Shown piece after piece: positions 47,440 to 58,700 of a stretch of 64,000 nt of DNA. Under the pieces are notes generated by a model. It did not search any database and was not told the origin of the DNA. It saw only the letters and a list, made by a program, of their open reading frames with translations. The position numbers and the translations under genes are program-made. The stretch's first letter is position 1, and each line of letters begins with the position of its first letter. This DNA is from Odontocerum albicorne (taxonomy: Eukaryota > Arthropoda > Insecta > Trichoptera > Odontoceridae), in the NCBI GenBank assembly GCA_949825065.1, contig OX463845.1, positions 26,845,108 to 26,909,107 on the forward strand. The letters are read 5' to 3'.

Positions 47440-47712
47440 TAACACAAAGATCCAATATTTTCCAACTTGAACATGGTAGAGCGTGTATGGGCAGATATCA
47501 TTAGAAAGAAAAGTAATAATTGAATTGATTATCACGCTCGAAAAAACTATATTTTTATGCCACTATCCTCTGTCGAAAAGGAACTCGATGGAGTGGCGCC
47601 GTCCGGGATCACCAAGCCTCAAAAAAGTCAAGGTGACGCAAGCCGATTATGGCAATTTTTTTGTAGGATTATCAGGAAACACTTCAAAAAATGTTGAGTT
47701 TCTTATGAAATA
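47440..47712 (+). pseudogene. mariner (second family) transposase fragment
   Basis: The frame includes YPLSKRNSMEWRRPGSPSLK and KVKVTQ, matching the ESKQQSMEWRHxxSPxKKKxKVTQ stretch shortly after the first catalytic D of mariner-type transposases. The expected following AGKVMATIFWD is reduced to ADYGNFF by small deletions. The upstream sequence (agagcgtgtatgggcagata) matches the inner arm of the MITE at 9036. Confidence 0.7.
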
Positions 47713-47814
47713 ATAATATTATATTCATATTTTTATTTCATTTACCTTGAAAGCAACAGGGAATAAGGTACAACAACCCCAATATATCAAAAGTAGCAAA
47801 AATTACAATGCATA

Positions 47815-48285
47815 AGGTTTGTACCCCCTTGACGTGTGAAAGTGAAACTTGGATTTGTCAGAAGAATAATAAAAGTAAGATAAATGCTATGGAAATGTGT
47901 GCACTAAGGACAAAATGTGGAGTGTCAGTGTAGGAAAGAAGGCGGATCGAAAACATGGATACGATGAATGTTTTAAGTAAGATATAGATAGACACTTTCA
48001 GATGTTTAGGTATGTGGAAAGAATGAATGACAAAAAAAATACTAAGCGAGTTTAACATATAAACCAGAAATGTAAGGTGTGTGTGGAAAAAGTAGGCCGA
48101 GGAAAATATGACTGGATTAAATCAACCAAATTTCAAAGAAATTAAAGTGAGAAGTTTGAGTAATGCAACATCGTGCATGACGAAACCTATGAATGTTGAA
48201 AGAGCGAAAATATTGTGCATGGGTTGAAAAGTTTGGAGACATGTTATCTCTACCTCTCCGCAAGGGATGCGGCTTGATGATATGT
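47815..48285 (+). mobile_element. RTE-like 3' region, longest copy
   Basis: The pieces read CESETWICQKNNKSKINAME, MCALRTKCGVSV, FRCLGMWKE and a degraded GRPRKYDWIKSTKFQRN. It ends in the family terminus (cctctccgcaagggatgcgg). It therefore reaches about 150 codons into the protein. Stops are frequent. Confidence 0.75.
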
Positions 48286-48777
48286 ACCATGTACGAGTAT
48301 ATACCTATATGTACAATATGTATTATTTGAAATGTTGATATCGCGAACTTGCTGTGTCTGTGCTACTAGGGCATACTTTGTATTCTCAATGAATGTTATC
48401 AACTGAATATTGCTCACTCGCAGGAAACACTAAAATTTGGATAAATGGCCATTTCAAGAGAAAAAAAGAGTTATTTAAAAGATATGATTCATCCAAGGTG
48501 GATAAAAGTATCAATAACATGTCTTAAATTATGACATAAAATTGTATCTTTTCACATATTATTTTTTCTCTCAAAATGCTTCAAGTAAAAACCGTATATC
48601 GAATCAATCGGAAAGTCTGAATACGCAACATACAAGTAGATTTCTTTTCAAATCATACCACACAGCGGTTGGATGAATAGCTTCAAAACCATTTTATTTT
48701 TAACTTCACCTTAAGCACAAATTACCCAACATAATAATAAGCCAATGGTCTAGTTTTACAGAAACATAAATCATACA
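48286..48777. other. unassigned A+T-rich sequence
   Basis: Nothing recognised. Confidence 0.4.
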
Positions 48778-48870
48778 CAGTTCTCTCGGCGAGTGAGAGT
48801 AGCAGTCCACCCAACTTGCGGTCAGTTCTCTCGGAGAGTAGCAGTCCACCCAACTTGCGGTCAGTTCACA
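48778..48870. repeat. tandem duplication, 45/39-bp units
   Basis: The unit cagttctctcgg...gtccacccaacttgcggt is at 48778-48822 and 48823-48861; the second has lost about six bases. A third start (cagttcaca) follows. Confidence 0.9.
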
Positions 48871-49303
48871 CGATCTAAATTTTTAATAAATTATCCAACA
48901 CGTTGTGACTAATGGAGCTCGAGCTTAATACGAGCAGTCATTGCAGGGTGATACTTGAAATGATTAAGGTGCTTAAGTCAAGATTATCTGATATTTTATT
49001 ACGTTGAAACATAAAAATTACTTAAGCGTTATTCTTGTATGTCTGTTTAAAATGTGCTTCATACTTATTATAAAGGTATTTATTATTTTAACGCTCAGTT
49101 TTTCATATTTAGGGAAAATATCACAGTTGTTGGACGCGAAAAAAAACATTAAAAGACTTAACCCATAATTTATTTTGTTTATTTGTGAATTATTTTTCTT
49201 ATATTTTATTTATTTACATCATTTTTAATGGCGTTTGTATCTTCCGAAAAATAAAAAGCGCAACATCGTCGAATTTGACTATGAATCATCATCGAATATT
49301 AAT
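48871..49303. other. unassigned
   Basis: Nothing recognised. Confidence 0.4.
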
Positions 49304-49495
49304 GACGATCTCTTTGACCAAGTTGGTAAGAAGTCTGTCTTTCAGCCTGGGAAATGCGAAGTTGGGAGTTCAATTACCGTTGGTACCCAATTTTAAGTAG
49401 GGTATAAATCTGCTTTTTACTTAAGATCTCTATTACATCTTTCTGGTTGGCTGGAAGAAATTTCTGTGAAGCAATAAGCCTGTCAGATTTATCAT
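49304..49495 (+). mobile_element. tRNA-derived SINE
   Basis: A-box region tttgaccaagttggtaagaa, B-box ggagttcaattaccg, body tctttctggttggctggaag and 3' block gaagcaataagcctgtcaga are all present. Confidence 0.8.
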
Positions 49496-52338
49496 GTTTT
49501 AGCACATACATACATAATTAAAATAAAAAATAAATAAAATTAAATATTTTAGCATACGCAATACTGAATTTGATGTACAGTGAAAATTGAATGAAACATT
49601 CCAAAACCTGCTGAGTTCAAGACAATTCTTTATACAATAGTTGTTATTAGTTTACAATAATTCTGATAAAACTTTTTTCAAATAACCCAAAGCGGATTCG
49701 TAATTGCCATGTTCTGACTGCACGTCTCTAATCATTGGTCTTACTTTATTTCTCGAACCATAATATACTCCTATATCCCCATCCCTCGCCTATAGAAATA
49801 TTTCGTCAAATAATTAACGCCTGGACAAATTGATACTTGTCGCCTCACGCAAAATGCCCAAATTCTTGAATTTGTGGCTTTTTACACCGCGCAGAAGCCA
49901 ATCATTGCATCAGTCACCCTATAAACCGCATGTGCCTTACCGCATCTGTAATGTCGATTGGCCAACGTGTAAGAATGTGATTATTTGTTCACATTTTCAC
50001 CGAACTTATTTGAAACAAGATGTATAAAATGCGTGTGTGAGAATTTGTACTCTTGCACATTAATTTTAATATCACAAAAAAGTTTTTTTCCCATCATCAC
50101 TGTATTATGAAATGAATACGCATGATTTCAGTTTTGTTTTAAATTGAGACCGCGATTTTCAAACAAAGGAAACCAGGATTAAAAAATTTACTAATTGTCA
50201 GTTAAATTTTCTTACTGTGCTACCTTTGAGCATTAAAACAGTATTGACTTAAATTCACAGCTTTTATACCCTGAGAAGAGCGTACTAAAAGCTCTACATC
50301 CAAATATACAATATATCGTGAAAAAATCTGCAGTTCAAAAACTGTAATAAACCACCATCAAATGTACTTTACCAATGCACAAAATACTTGAAAAAAGTGT
50401 TGAAAATTTGATATTTTCAAATTAATATCGAAAAAAATACTTATACCTTTGCTATAGGCGTGTATTTTTTCAAAACATATTTTCATTTTTCTTACACATA
50501 TTTCTTTGAAGTCAACTTTGCTAGGATAATAAGTTTTTACTATAACCATAAGTAATAGAAGTTCCCAGTCGAATATACTTTATTATAAATGTTTATTGGA
50601 AATGTCCATGATAACCTTTTTAAAGATGTAATTTTAAGTGTGCGATTGCTAAAAGAATCTCAAAAAGAAAAAATCGATCAATTTACAAATACAAAAAACT
50701 TCATTTAGCAAATGATATCATCACCGTGGGAATTCAGCCTAGTAATATTGTTTTAAAAAAAAATCGACAAATCAATTGCAAAAAGTCGGCTTTGATTCTA
50801 GGTAAATCCATTGTTAGGTGGACGGGTGTGGCCATATGAATCATTTTACTGTTACAATTATACAACCTACACAAAACAATTCAATAGAATTGTTTCCTAA
50901 TTGTATAAAAAAATGACAAACTATCTGCACGTCATAATATTTCTTCGTAATGGTGCGAAATAAACTTTTATATTTCAAATTTAATAGGCGTTTAAAATTA
51001 ACTGTCTCCTCATATATCCCACAATAATTTTCTTTTTGAAATTCAAATAAATATTTATTATGATAAATTTATGTCTATGGATGTTGGTTGAGAATTTATG
51101 ATTGAAAATCGGAACATTCGTGCTACATTTGAATCTCATAGCACTAAAGACATAAACAAAGGTAATGTATTCGTTTTTTTAAATGCATTATAAATTAATT
51201 TACATATGCATCTTATTAAATATACTCGTATACATTTAGGTGCATTTTTGATACATTAAATATTCAACATTCAGTATTATTGTTTTAACAAATTTAGGGA
51301 AGCTAATAAACGGTAACAATGTAAATGTAGTGAACTTTATAATCATTGAATAATGCATTTTTATTTCATATGTTGGGTTTATGTGAAAAACTACTTTTGA
51401 ATGGTTCTTTTACAAACAAGACAATCTTCATTTTTCTTACTGTGGTATTACTTTTAGACGATTAGTTTGAAATTTTAAAAAAAAATATGCTTTCAATAGA
51501 TTTTTTAACAATATAATAGTTTTTAAAGATAATGATTATCACGTCACATATTTTTTTTCTTGAACATGTAGGATTGTAGCATTTCAGATTGAGGGATTTA
51601 TTTTTACTTGGTTCAGCTAAAAAAATTAAAAAAATTACAAATTTCAAAAGCTTGTCAACATAATTATCAAATCGCATATATATGTTATCTGATGTCTGAG
51701 AGTATAATTAAACGTTGAAACTAATCCTCATTTATGTTATAAGTTTCCAATTTTTATTCTCTGCATTCAACTAACAGATCGGAAATCACTTATTTAATTT
51801 TATAGACAATTTCTATAGGAAATGTTTTTTTAGTTTAGCTAGTTCCCAGAGGCTGGAAAAAATTCATCTTTTTAATTAAATATGTCTCAGAAATTGTAAA
51901 ATGTTATTTCATAAATTGTGCCATTAACCCGACTAACATATATACTCGTGCCCCTATTTTTTTTCAGACTTTCAAACCATGTATCGATTAATATTTTAAG
52001 CATAATACAATTTATTTTGTCCCTAATTAACTAATACATGAATCATCTTAGTGGGGGTGGATTATCTTTCATATAAAAACTTATATATGATCTATTCTCA
52101 CTACCACGCCTGTAAATCAAGAAAGAAAAGATGAATTCATATTACAATATATTGCTTGTGCATACTCTCAAAAAAAGATCGTGATCCAGTGAGGCAATTT
52201 CTTTTAAGCCTCTGGCCATTGTTTTTGAAGATGACAAAAAGAGGTCACATCGAAATATTGTCCGAAAATATTTGAAACATTGATTTTTCCTGTTAAAATA
52301 TATATTTTCAAATGATTAATGAGTATTTCAATATTTTG
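49496..52338. other. unassigned A+T-rich sequence
   Basis: The largest featureless stretch in the window. Short frames (49830-50027; 50358-50549 and 51462-51677 on the minus strand) have no recognisable content. Confidence 0.5.
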
Positions 52339-52508
52339 GGTGTTAACATAAGTGGTGTCCGTTTTTTTCCAATTTAAAAATGAGCACCAAAAGTAAAACA
52401 AAATGGTAAAGTTTATACGTCATTCGATAGAAAATGTTCTGCTCTACAAGATATTGTGTTTGCTTTTACATTACATTTATCATTTTATTTTATTACAAGC
52501 CTTCAAAA

Positions 52509-52860
52509 TGGAAGGTCAAGTAGACGAAAGTGAGCATTTTCGACACCTCCAGTGAACTTCGATGAGGACCGCTTAAACTATATTATTCATAAAGATACCC
52601 TTCAAACCACCGTAGAATTGGCAGAGCAGATGAATTGTAGTCACATGACTATATACCGCCATCTTAAATTAATGGGAAAAGTCCAGAAGTTCGGCGCTTG
52701 GGTTCCACATATCTTTAGTGAAAATAACGAAAATCAATGTTCGACAATTTCTGCTGGTTTGCTCGCGCGTCATCGAACTACGCATGGCCACAAGCAAAGG
52801 TTGCTTTACCGCATCATTTTTGGTGATGAAAAATGGTTTAAAAATGGTGATGAAAAATGT
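52509..52860 (+). pseudogene. mariner transposase, left arm (N-terminal part)
   Basis: After the first codons (MEGQVDESEHFRHL) about 125 bases are deleted. The frame then reads NFDEDRLNYIIHKDTLQTTV, ELAEQMNCSHMTIYRHLKLM, GKVQKFGAWVPHIFSENNEN and, just past a further lesion, IIFGDEKWF with the first catalytic D. It ends at the inversion junction (about 52840-52860), where ggtgatgaaaaatg is duplicated. Confidence 0.85.
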
Positions 52861-53112
52861 CTGAAGGGGATCTTCATGAATAATATGGTTTAAGCGGTCC
52901 TCATCGAAGTCCACTGGTCGTCCGGAACTCTCCATATTTTTCAGGTCGAAATTACCGTTTTTGAAACGCAAAAACCATCGACGAGCTGTCCTTTTATTCA
53001 TAGCATCTTCACCGTACACTTTGCAAATATCGCAAGCAGCTTTATTCCCTCGATTGAACGCGAACAGAAGGAGGTGTCGAAAATGCTCACTTTCGTCTAC
53101 TTGACATTCCAT
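52850..53112 (-). pseudogene. mariner transposase, right arm (N-terminal part)
   Basis: The minus-strand frame from 53112 reads MECQVDESEHFRHLLLFAFN, RGNKAACDICKVYGEDAMNK, RTARRWFLRFKNGNFDLKNM and ESSGRPVDFDEDRLNHIIHE DPLQT. This is the first helix-turn-helix and linker of a mariner transposase without lesions. It then runs into the inverted left arm. It supplies the part deleted from the left arm. Confidence 0.9.
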
Positions 53113-53282
53113 TTTGAAGGCTTGTAATCAAATAAAATAATATATGCAACGTAAAAGCAAACACAATATCATGTAGAGCAGAAAATTTTCTTTCGAATGA
53201 CGTATAACTTTTACCATTTTGTGTTACTTTTGTTGCTCATTTTTAAATTTGGAAAAAAACGGACACAACTTATGTTAACACC

Positions 53283-53685
53283 TAATACGAACCAAAGTAG
53301 AAAACAGTTTTGATAATTTCTCGACACAGTAGGTATCATTTGAAAAATAAATAAAAATGTTTACTTCGAACATTAAAATTTTTTTTATCGAAATATTTTA
53401 TGCTACGAGATCGTTATTTATTAGAAAATATTTTCTTACGCCACCTTAATGAATGGAAACAGATTTTTTTAGATAATTTATTTTGAATAACGTCAGTTTC
53501 TTTTTAATTTTCAAGAAAAAATCACGTGTATTATGCTGAAATGGTGTTTTATAAACTAAAAATTAATGCATTAGAAAAGAATGCGGATTGAAATAAGTTA
53601 AAAAATTTTATAATGTTAAAATGAGTATAAAAATGGATCGGATACGTTAAAAAATATTTTTTTTACAAAACAGATATATACGAGT
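53283..53685. other. unassigned A+T-rich sequence
   Basis: Nothing recognised. Confidence 0.4.
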
Positions 53686-53915
53686 AATGAAGACGATATA
53701 AAGCTTGGAAATATTTAGAAAAAATATGGCACTAGTACCAAAACAATAAATCTGAAAGAGGGTACAGTGATAGTCTTTATGATAGGAGAGTGTGCATGAA
53801 GACTTGTATGGACATGGCAGAAGCGAAAGATGTATACCGAAATAGAAGGAAGTGGAGACCTGTTTTATCTGCCTACCGTAATAAGGACATAGTGTTTTGG
53901 TGATGATGACGTCAT
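53686..53915 (+). mobile_element. RTE-like 3' tail
   Basis: The C-terminal part reads RVCMKTCMDMAEAKDVYRNR, then KWRPVLSAYRNKDIVFW, ending ggtgatgatgacgtcat. The upstream part (53690-53760) is decayed. Confidence 0.7.
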
Positions 53916-54816
53916 ACATTTAAAAATATATTATCTGTTAAAAAAATACAACATTTTACAAATGTAGATCATCCATTTCAACCTGTAGACTTAATAAAAG
54001 CAGGGAAAATCGTCCTATACGTTTTTATTATTTTTGAATAAATAAAAAATAAGCAACATTGATGAAATCCGCTGAGACATCACAATTGCAAATCTCAAAT
54101 TGATATTAATTTCAACTTTTTATCAAAAAGCTTCCAATACTTGAAAGGACAATTAAAATATACTCAATTCAACGCGTATACTTTCAATGTCATTATTTAG
54201 TCTACAGTTAATGTAAAAATATTGTACCCAAAGTTAGGCACTACCGTTTTAGCTACTTCACTATGACTAATTCACTTGTCCTATTGACTCAAAGCTACTA
54301 ATTGTATTCCGAGAGACTTTTTTTGTTTCCAAGATTGTTTTGAACGGCCGTCCGTTTGTTCAGACACAGAAAGAGAAAAAAAACTGTACCTCAAAAATTA
54401 GAGTCTTCATTTTTTGTCCGCCTTTAATCTTTTGTTCGTATTGGAAGTGTAGCAACGCTCACGGCAATTTGAGTAGCTCCGTGTGAATATTAATGATTTT
54501 CTTTTATTTTCCATGCATTTGTCTGATTGGAGATTCACGGTCAAAGCCACGGAGATTTATGAGGAAGATTAATCAAAGTTTTTACAGGTAGCCATGAAGA
54601 GTTACCGGCCATTAGCATCGGGTTTCTACATACCGCTCTGTTCGCATCCAGATACCGTGCTAGTACGAGTACTTCTTGCGTGTGTAATTTGCTTTTTGCC
54701 ACAATAACACATGGTCAAATGTGGACCGACAAGGCCGCACTGGTTGGTATATAATTCCATATTGGTTCCATTTTTAATTAATAAATTTAATATTTGACAT
54801 AATTTTAATATTTTCT
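53916..54816. other. unassigned
   Basis: No gene is recognised. The patch 54520-54740 is less A+T-rich with partly open minus-strand frame, without family match. Confidence 0.4.
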
Positions 54817-55103
54817 TACTACCACACATCCTTCCAAATTTTACTACATACATCAGAGAAGATTTTACTACATACATCCTTACATTTAACTACCATACGT
54901 CCTTCCAAAGGGGAAGAAGATTTTACTACATACGTTCTTACATTTTACTACATTTACTAACCATACGTCCTTCCAAAGTGTAAGAAGATTTTATTACATA
55001 CGTCTTTATATTTTGCTACCATATGTCCTTCCAAAGTGTAAGAAGATTTAACTACATACGCCCTTACATTTTACTACCATACGTCCTTCCAACGTGTAAG
55101 AAA
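54817..55103. repeat. ~58-bp tandem array with internal half-repeats
   Basis: Units beginning gattttactacatacgt start at 54861, 54919, 54987 and 55045. The third interval is 68 bp because of a 10-bp insertion. Within each unit, ttttactacatacgtcctta and ttttactaccatacgtcctt are similar, so the 58-bp unit arose from two ~25-bp halves. Confidence 0.9.
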
Positions 55104-56135
55104 TGAGTTTGAGGGAGTTAAAGAAAATATAATTAAAAATTGAACTTTTTTTATATAAACTAGAAATTTTATTTCTATCATGATAGATTGGATTCTCAAA
55201 TATCTTGACTGATGCTATAAAAATAATTATCAAATTACAATTTATATAGTGCCGTTTAAAGAGCAGACTCTCCTTAAGGGGGCGCTAACTTGGGATTCGA
55301 ACCCATTATTTTCGTCAGATTCAAACTATTATAATATATTTTTTAAATTAAGTATACGGATAGGAAGGTGATGAATTTGGCCATCATATAAGAACTTCAA
55401 AGTAAACGAATAACATATTTGCTAAGGAAACCACAGAAAACTAAGCATAGAAAGACGAACTATTTGCATGGGAAGACAAACTGTGATAGTTACATATTTG
55501 GCTTATTTATATCGCCGGATGAACGTTACCCAATAATCAGTTCATGACCGCACTAAATGAGAAAGAATGAATCTGTTAAACTATAAATTATCATCTCAGG
55601 ACCAAGTATATGACCAAGTTATGGGATCAAGCATAGAAACGACAAATGGAGAACAGAACTCATGACCAGGTATTGTCAGTCGGAACTCAGGACCAAAGAG
55701 AAAAAAAATCTGCCTGCAAACCCGACTTTCGTAAAACAATAGGAAGAAAATGATGCTGGAAATAGGAGAAAGAGAGATAGGATGTTTTTACTATGGTAAA
55801 TGACTTCATATGCAGATGTTGAAATCGTAAACTATGGTGAGCTATCCGCTTTAAAAACTATCCTTGATACACGCTTTTTTCCATCGGATTTATTCTTCTT
55901 CGTGATCTTAATGCTCGATTAAAGGAACGTGATCCACGAATTGTAAAGCAAATTCATGTGGTTTTTCTTCCGCGATCAATTTATAAAAATGAAAAAATAC
56001 AGTTAAATTTGATTTCATATATTCTTTGACCAAGATTAAAAGATATTAAACAGCATCATTTGACTCTGGATAAGACTAGATACGACTTAAAAACTTTACT
56101 CTGATCCCATTACAACAGACATATTGGTAAAAAAA
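55104..56135. other. unassigned
   Basis: A B-box-like sequence on the minus strand (gggttcgaatccc, 55284-55296) has no matching A-box. The stretch 55600-55690 shows loosely repeated caggaccaa/atgaccaag. The stretch 55860-56110 has partly readable sequence but no recognised protein. Confidence 0.35.
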
Positions 56136-56230
56136 AAAAGATCATAAAGAGGCGAAATACTTGCATCGAGATAGAAAAGTCTAGCTTTCTACCTACCACC
56201 GCAGTGAAATGGCGTGGAAGTATGCATGTA
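56136..56230 (+). mobile_element. RTE-like 3' tail, shortest copy
   Basis: Only the last ~25 codons remain (KEAKYLHRDRKV, then LPTTAVKWRG), ending near gaaatggcgtggaagtatg. Confidence 0.55.
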
Positions 56231-56507
56231 AGTTAAAAATATTACAAATTGGATATTCAAATTGCTTTCCTTCCCTTGTTTGTAATTTCCGTCTCGAAAA
56301 TATATTAATTAAGATATGCCCACCAGATTTCCTGAAGACGTGTCAAGAAAAATGATTTTAAGATAATTTCATAATTAAAGTTTTCTTTCCAAAATATTTT
56401 TTGATTCTTATGAAGTCTATATTCTCGTTTATTGTAGTTTAGTAACTTGACCAGTTAACATATTTGGGGAAATGATAGTCTTGACAACACTTAATTTTAT
56501 TTTTATA

Positions 56508-57793
56508 TTAGGTCCTTACATATGAAATTGGCGTTTTGCCGTACTGGCAACTTTGATCTCAAATATCTTCTCTTTGGTTAGGAATTCCAAATTCAAATTT
56601 ATACAGCTATTTACTCAAGTATTTGTGTTTCGAAAATTATAATTCATTTGTTTTTTCCTCAATTGTTTTTTTTTCTTTGCGTCACTCAGTTTACAAAATG
56701 GAAAACTTGAAATATCGCGTTATTTACGAGTACGAGTTCCACCGTGGCACCAGTGCTGCAGAAACGGCTCGAAGGATTAATGATGTGTATGGCGACGGTG
56801 CCGCAAAAGAAAACACAGTGCGTTTTTGGTTCCAACGTTTTCGTTCTGGAAATTTCGACCTGCAGAACATGCCCCGTGGACGGCCGGAGACCAAAGTTGA
56901 TAATGAAGAATTGAAGGCTATTGTGGAAGCGGATCCATCGCAAACCACGTCCGAGTTAGCTGCAGGCTGCGGTGTTAGTGATAAAACTGTTTTAATCCAC
57001 TTGAAGCAAATTGGGAAGGTGAAAAAGCTTGAAAGGTGGGTACCTCACGAATTGAGTGAAGCAAATCAACAAACGCGCGTTGACTGCTGCGTTGCATTAC
57101 TCAACCGGCACAATAATGAAGGGATTTTGAATCGAACATTACCTGTGATGAAAAGTGGATCCTGTATGATAATCGGAAGCGCTCATCGCAATGGCTGAAC
57201 CCTGCCGAACCAGCCAAACCATGCCCCAAGCGAAAATTGACTCCAAAAAAGTTACTTGTGAGCGTTTGGTGGACTAGTGCTGGTGTCGTTCACTACAGCT
57301 TTCTTAAATCTGGCCAGACGATTACGGCAGATGTCTATTGTCAGCAACTGCAAACCATGATGGAAAAGCTAGCTGCTAAACAACCGAGGCTGGTTAATCG
57401 CTCTAGGCCACTGCTGCTTCATGATAACGCTAGATCACACACTGCACAACAGACGGCTACCAAATTAGAAGAGCTTCAATTGGAATGTCTAAGACATCCA
57501 CCGTACTCTCCGGAACTTGCCCCGACAGATTACTATTTTTTTCGAAATTTGGATAACTTCTTGCAAAAGAAAAAATTCAACTCCGATGGGGCAGCCAAAC
57601 CGACTTCAAAGATTTTATTGATTCCCGTCCGAATGGTTTTTTTAGTAAAGGGATCGATGAACTACCTATGAGATGGCAAAAGTGCATAGATAGCAATGGT
57701 ACATACTTTGATTAAATAAATATATTATATTAAAAAAAAATCAACTTTATGTTCCTCCCAAACAAAACGCCAATTTCATATGTAAGGACCTAA
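56508..57793 (+). mobile_element. full-length mariner element
   Basis: The 1286-bp element has 31-bp near-perfect inverted repeats (TTAGGTCCTTACATATGAAA, then TTGGCGTTTTG) and TA at 56506-56507 and 57794-57795. Length and layout are those of an intact mariner. The transposase gene has only two single-base lesions. Its right end is seven bases from the 3' end of a Helitron. Confidence 0.97.
56698..57715 (+). pseudogene. mariner transposase with two frameshifts
   Basis: The start at 56698 (MENLKYRVIYEYEF) was chosen because the family begins there; the upstream in-frame extension is untranslated sequence. Residues 1-120 hold the two helix-turn-helix motifs, the GRPE linker (61-64) and WVPHEL (114-119). 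A one-base deletion near 57135 shifts the frame just before TCDEKW. After it the catalytic residues are intact: D at 57147, D at 57423 in LHDNAR, D at 57528 in APTDY, i.e. 34 residues between the last two. A second one-base deletion near 57595 shifts the last ~40 codons, which otherwise run to GTYFD and a stop at 57713. P to S in HDNARSH and D to E in SPELAP are non-catalytic. Expected full length is about 340 residues. It is inactive as it stands but recently so. Confidence 0.95.
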
Positions 57794-57909
57794 TATTTCA
57801 TTAGCTGTACCCGGCTACGCGTTGCTGTGGCTCAGTCTGGTTAAATGAAAAAGAAAGAAAAGAGAAAGCACACGTTTCTAATATGTTTAATTTCACAATG
57901 CTTGTGGGT

Positions 57910-58028
57910 ATACAATATTTCTGACGTCTTTCAGCCACTCTCAGCCTGTCGGGTTCATTCTGTTGAGAACGAAGCAGATCTGAAGCTGCAGAACGCGATC
58001 GCCGTGCTCGCAACCGTGCATCCTCCAT
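57910..58028 (-). pseudogene. Helitron-encoded arginine-rich segment
   Basis: The minus frame reads RLRARRSRSAASDLLRSQQN, then EPDRLRVAERRQKY, an arginine-rich sequence. The same block is present in Helitron copy 1 (about 38640-38720) and again near 58710-58780. In Helitron proteins such stretches are typical of the region before the Rep domain, but I cannot place it firmly. Confidence 0.5.
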
Positions 58029-58085
58029 CCATCCATCAAAAAGAAGAAAGAAAGTTATAACAAAAACATATAAAATTGCGAAAAA

Positions 58086-58445
58086 TTAAGAAAGGAACTG
58101 AATAATATTGTTAAGTTTGTAGACGTCTTTGTTCTTGGCGGCAAGAATAGCTCGTTCACTCAGCCAATCGTGATTCTTATAATTGATTTGAATATTCGGA
58201 AATACTTTTTCAACCAATTCTGGTTTTGACGTCACTAAATTGCAGAAGTTATGAGGCAATGAAATTCGTCCTGAGGTCATATCAACCGGCACCTTTCCGT
58301 TCCCAATTTCCAGCAATTGATGTGAGAATATCTCAGCTGGTCGATCATTTTGCAGCTGGGCAGGCATATTTGTAGTTAATTTCAACGTCTTTACGTGTCG
58401 CCACAAAGTAGAGTATTTCAGCCAAAATATAAAATTGCGAAACAT
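58086..58445 (-). pseudogene. Helitron helicase C-terminal fragment
   Basis: The frame of 119 codons contains LKLTTNMPAQLQNDRPAEIF, then LEIGNGKVPVDMTSGRISLP, then FCNLVTSKPELVEKVFPNIQ and INYKNHDWLSERAILAAKNK. It corresponds to the late PIF1-like helicase domain of a Helitron replicase. Walker A and B and the Rep nuclease are absent. It runs into the tandem second copy. Confidence 0.9.
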
Positions 58446-58700
58446 TAAAAAAGGAACTGAATAATAATGTTAAGTTCGTAGACGTCATTGTTCTTGGCGG
58501 CAAGAATAGCTCGTTCACTCTGCCAATCGTGATTCTTATAATTGATTTGAATATTGAGAAATACTTTTTAAACCAATTCTTCCTTTGACGTCACTAAATT
58601 GCAGAAGTTGTGAGACAATGGAATTCGTCCTGAGGTCATATCAATCGGCACCTTCCGTTCCCAATTTCCAGCAATTGATGTGAGAATATCTCAGCTGATC
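58446..58700 (-). pseudogene. Helitron helicase fragment, tandem second copy
   Basis: The same region as 58086-58445 is repeated (gttcgtagacgtcattgttc versus gtttgtagacgtctttgttc) with substitutions and a one-base loss in the GKVPVD codons. The duplication is internal to the element. Confidence 0.85.

Larger units (their letters stand above)
52339..53282. mobile_element. head-to-head fold-back mariner
   Basis: Both ends of this 944-bp element are the same 5' end of one mariner family: TIR GGTGTTAACATAAG, the 5' untranslated region, and the start codon context with the first ~17 codons. They face inward as an inverted repeat of about 215 bp (52339-52553 and 53068-53282). The right end is followed by TA; the left TA is mutated. 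Each arm continues into transposase coding sequence for different lengths. The normal 3' half of the gene and the 3' TIR are absent. Confidence 0.9.

Noticed and set aside
54817..55103. CRISPR array
   Set aside because: The repeats are head-to-tail without distinct spacers, and the genome is eukaryotic.
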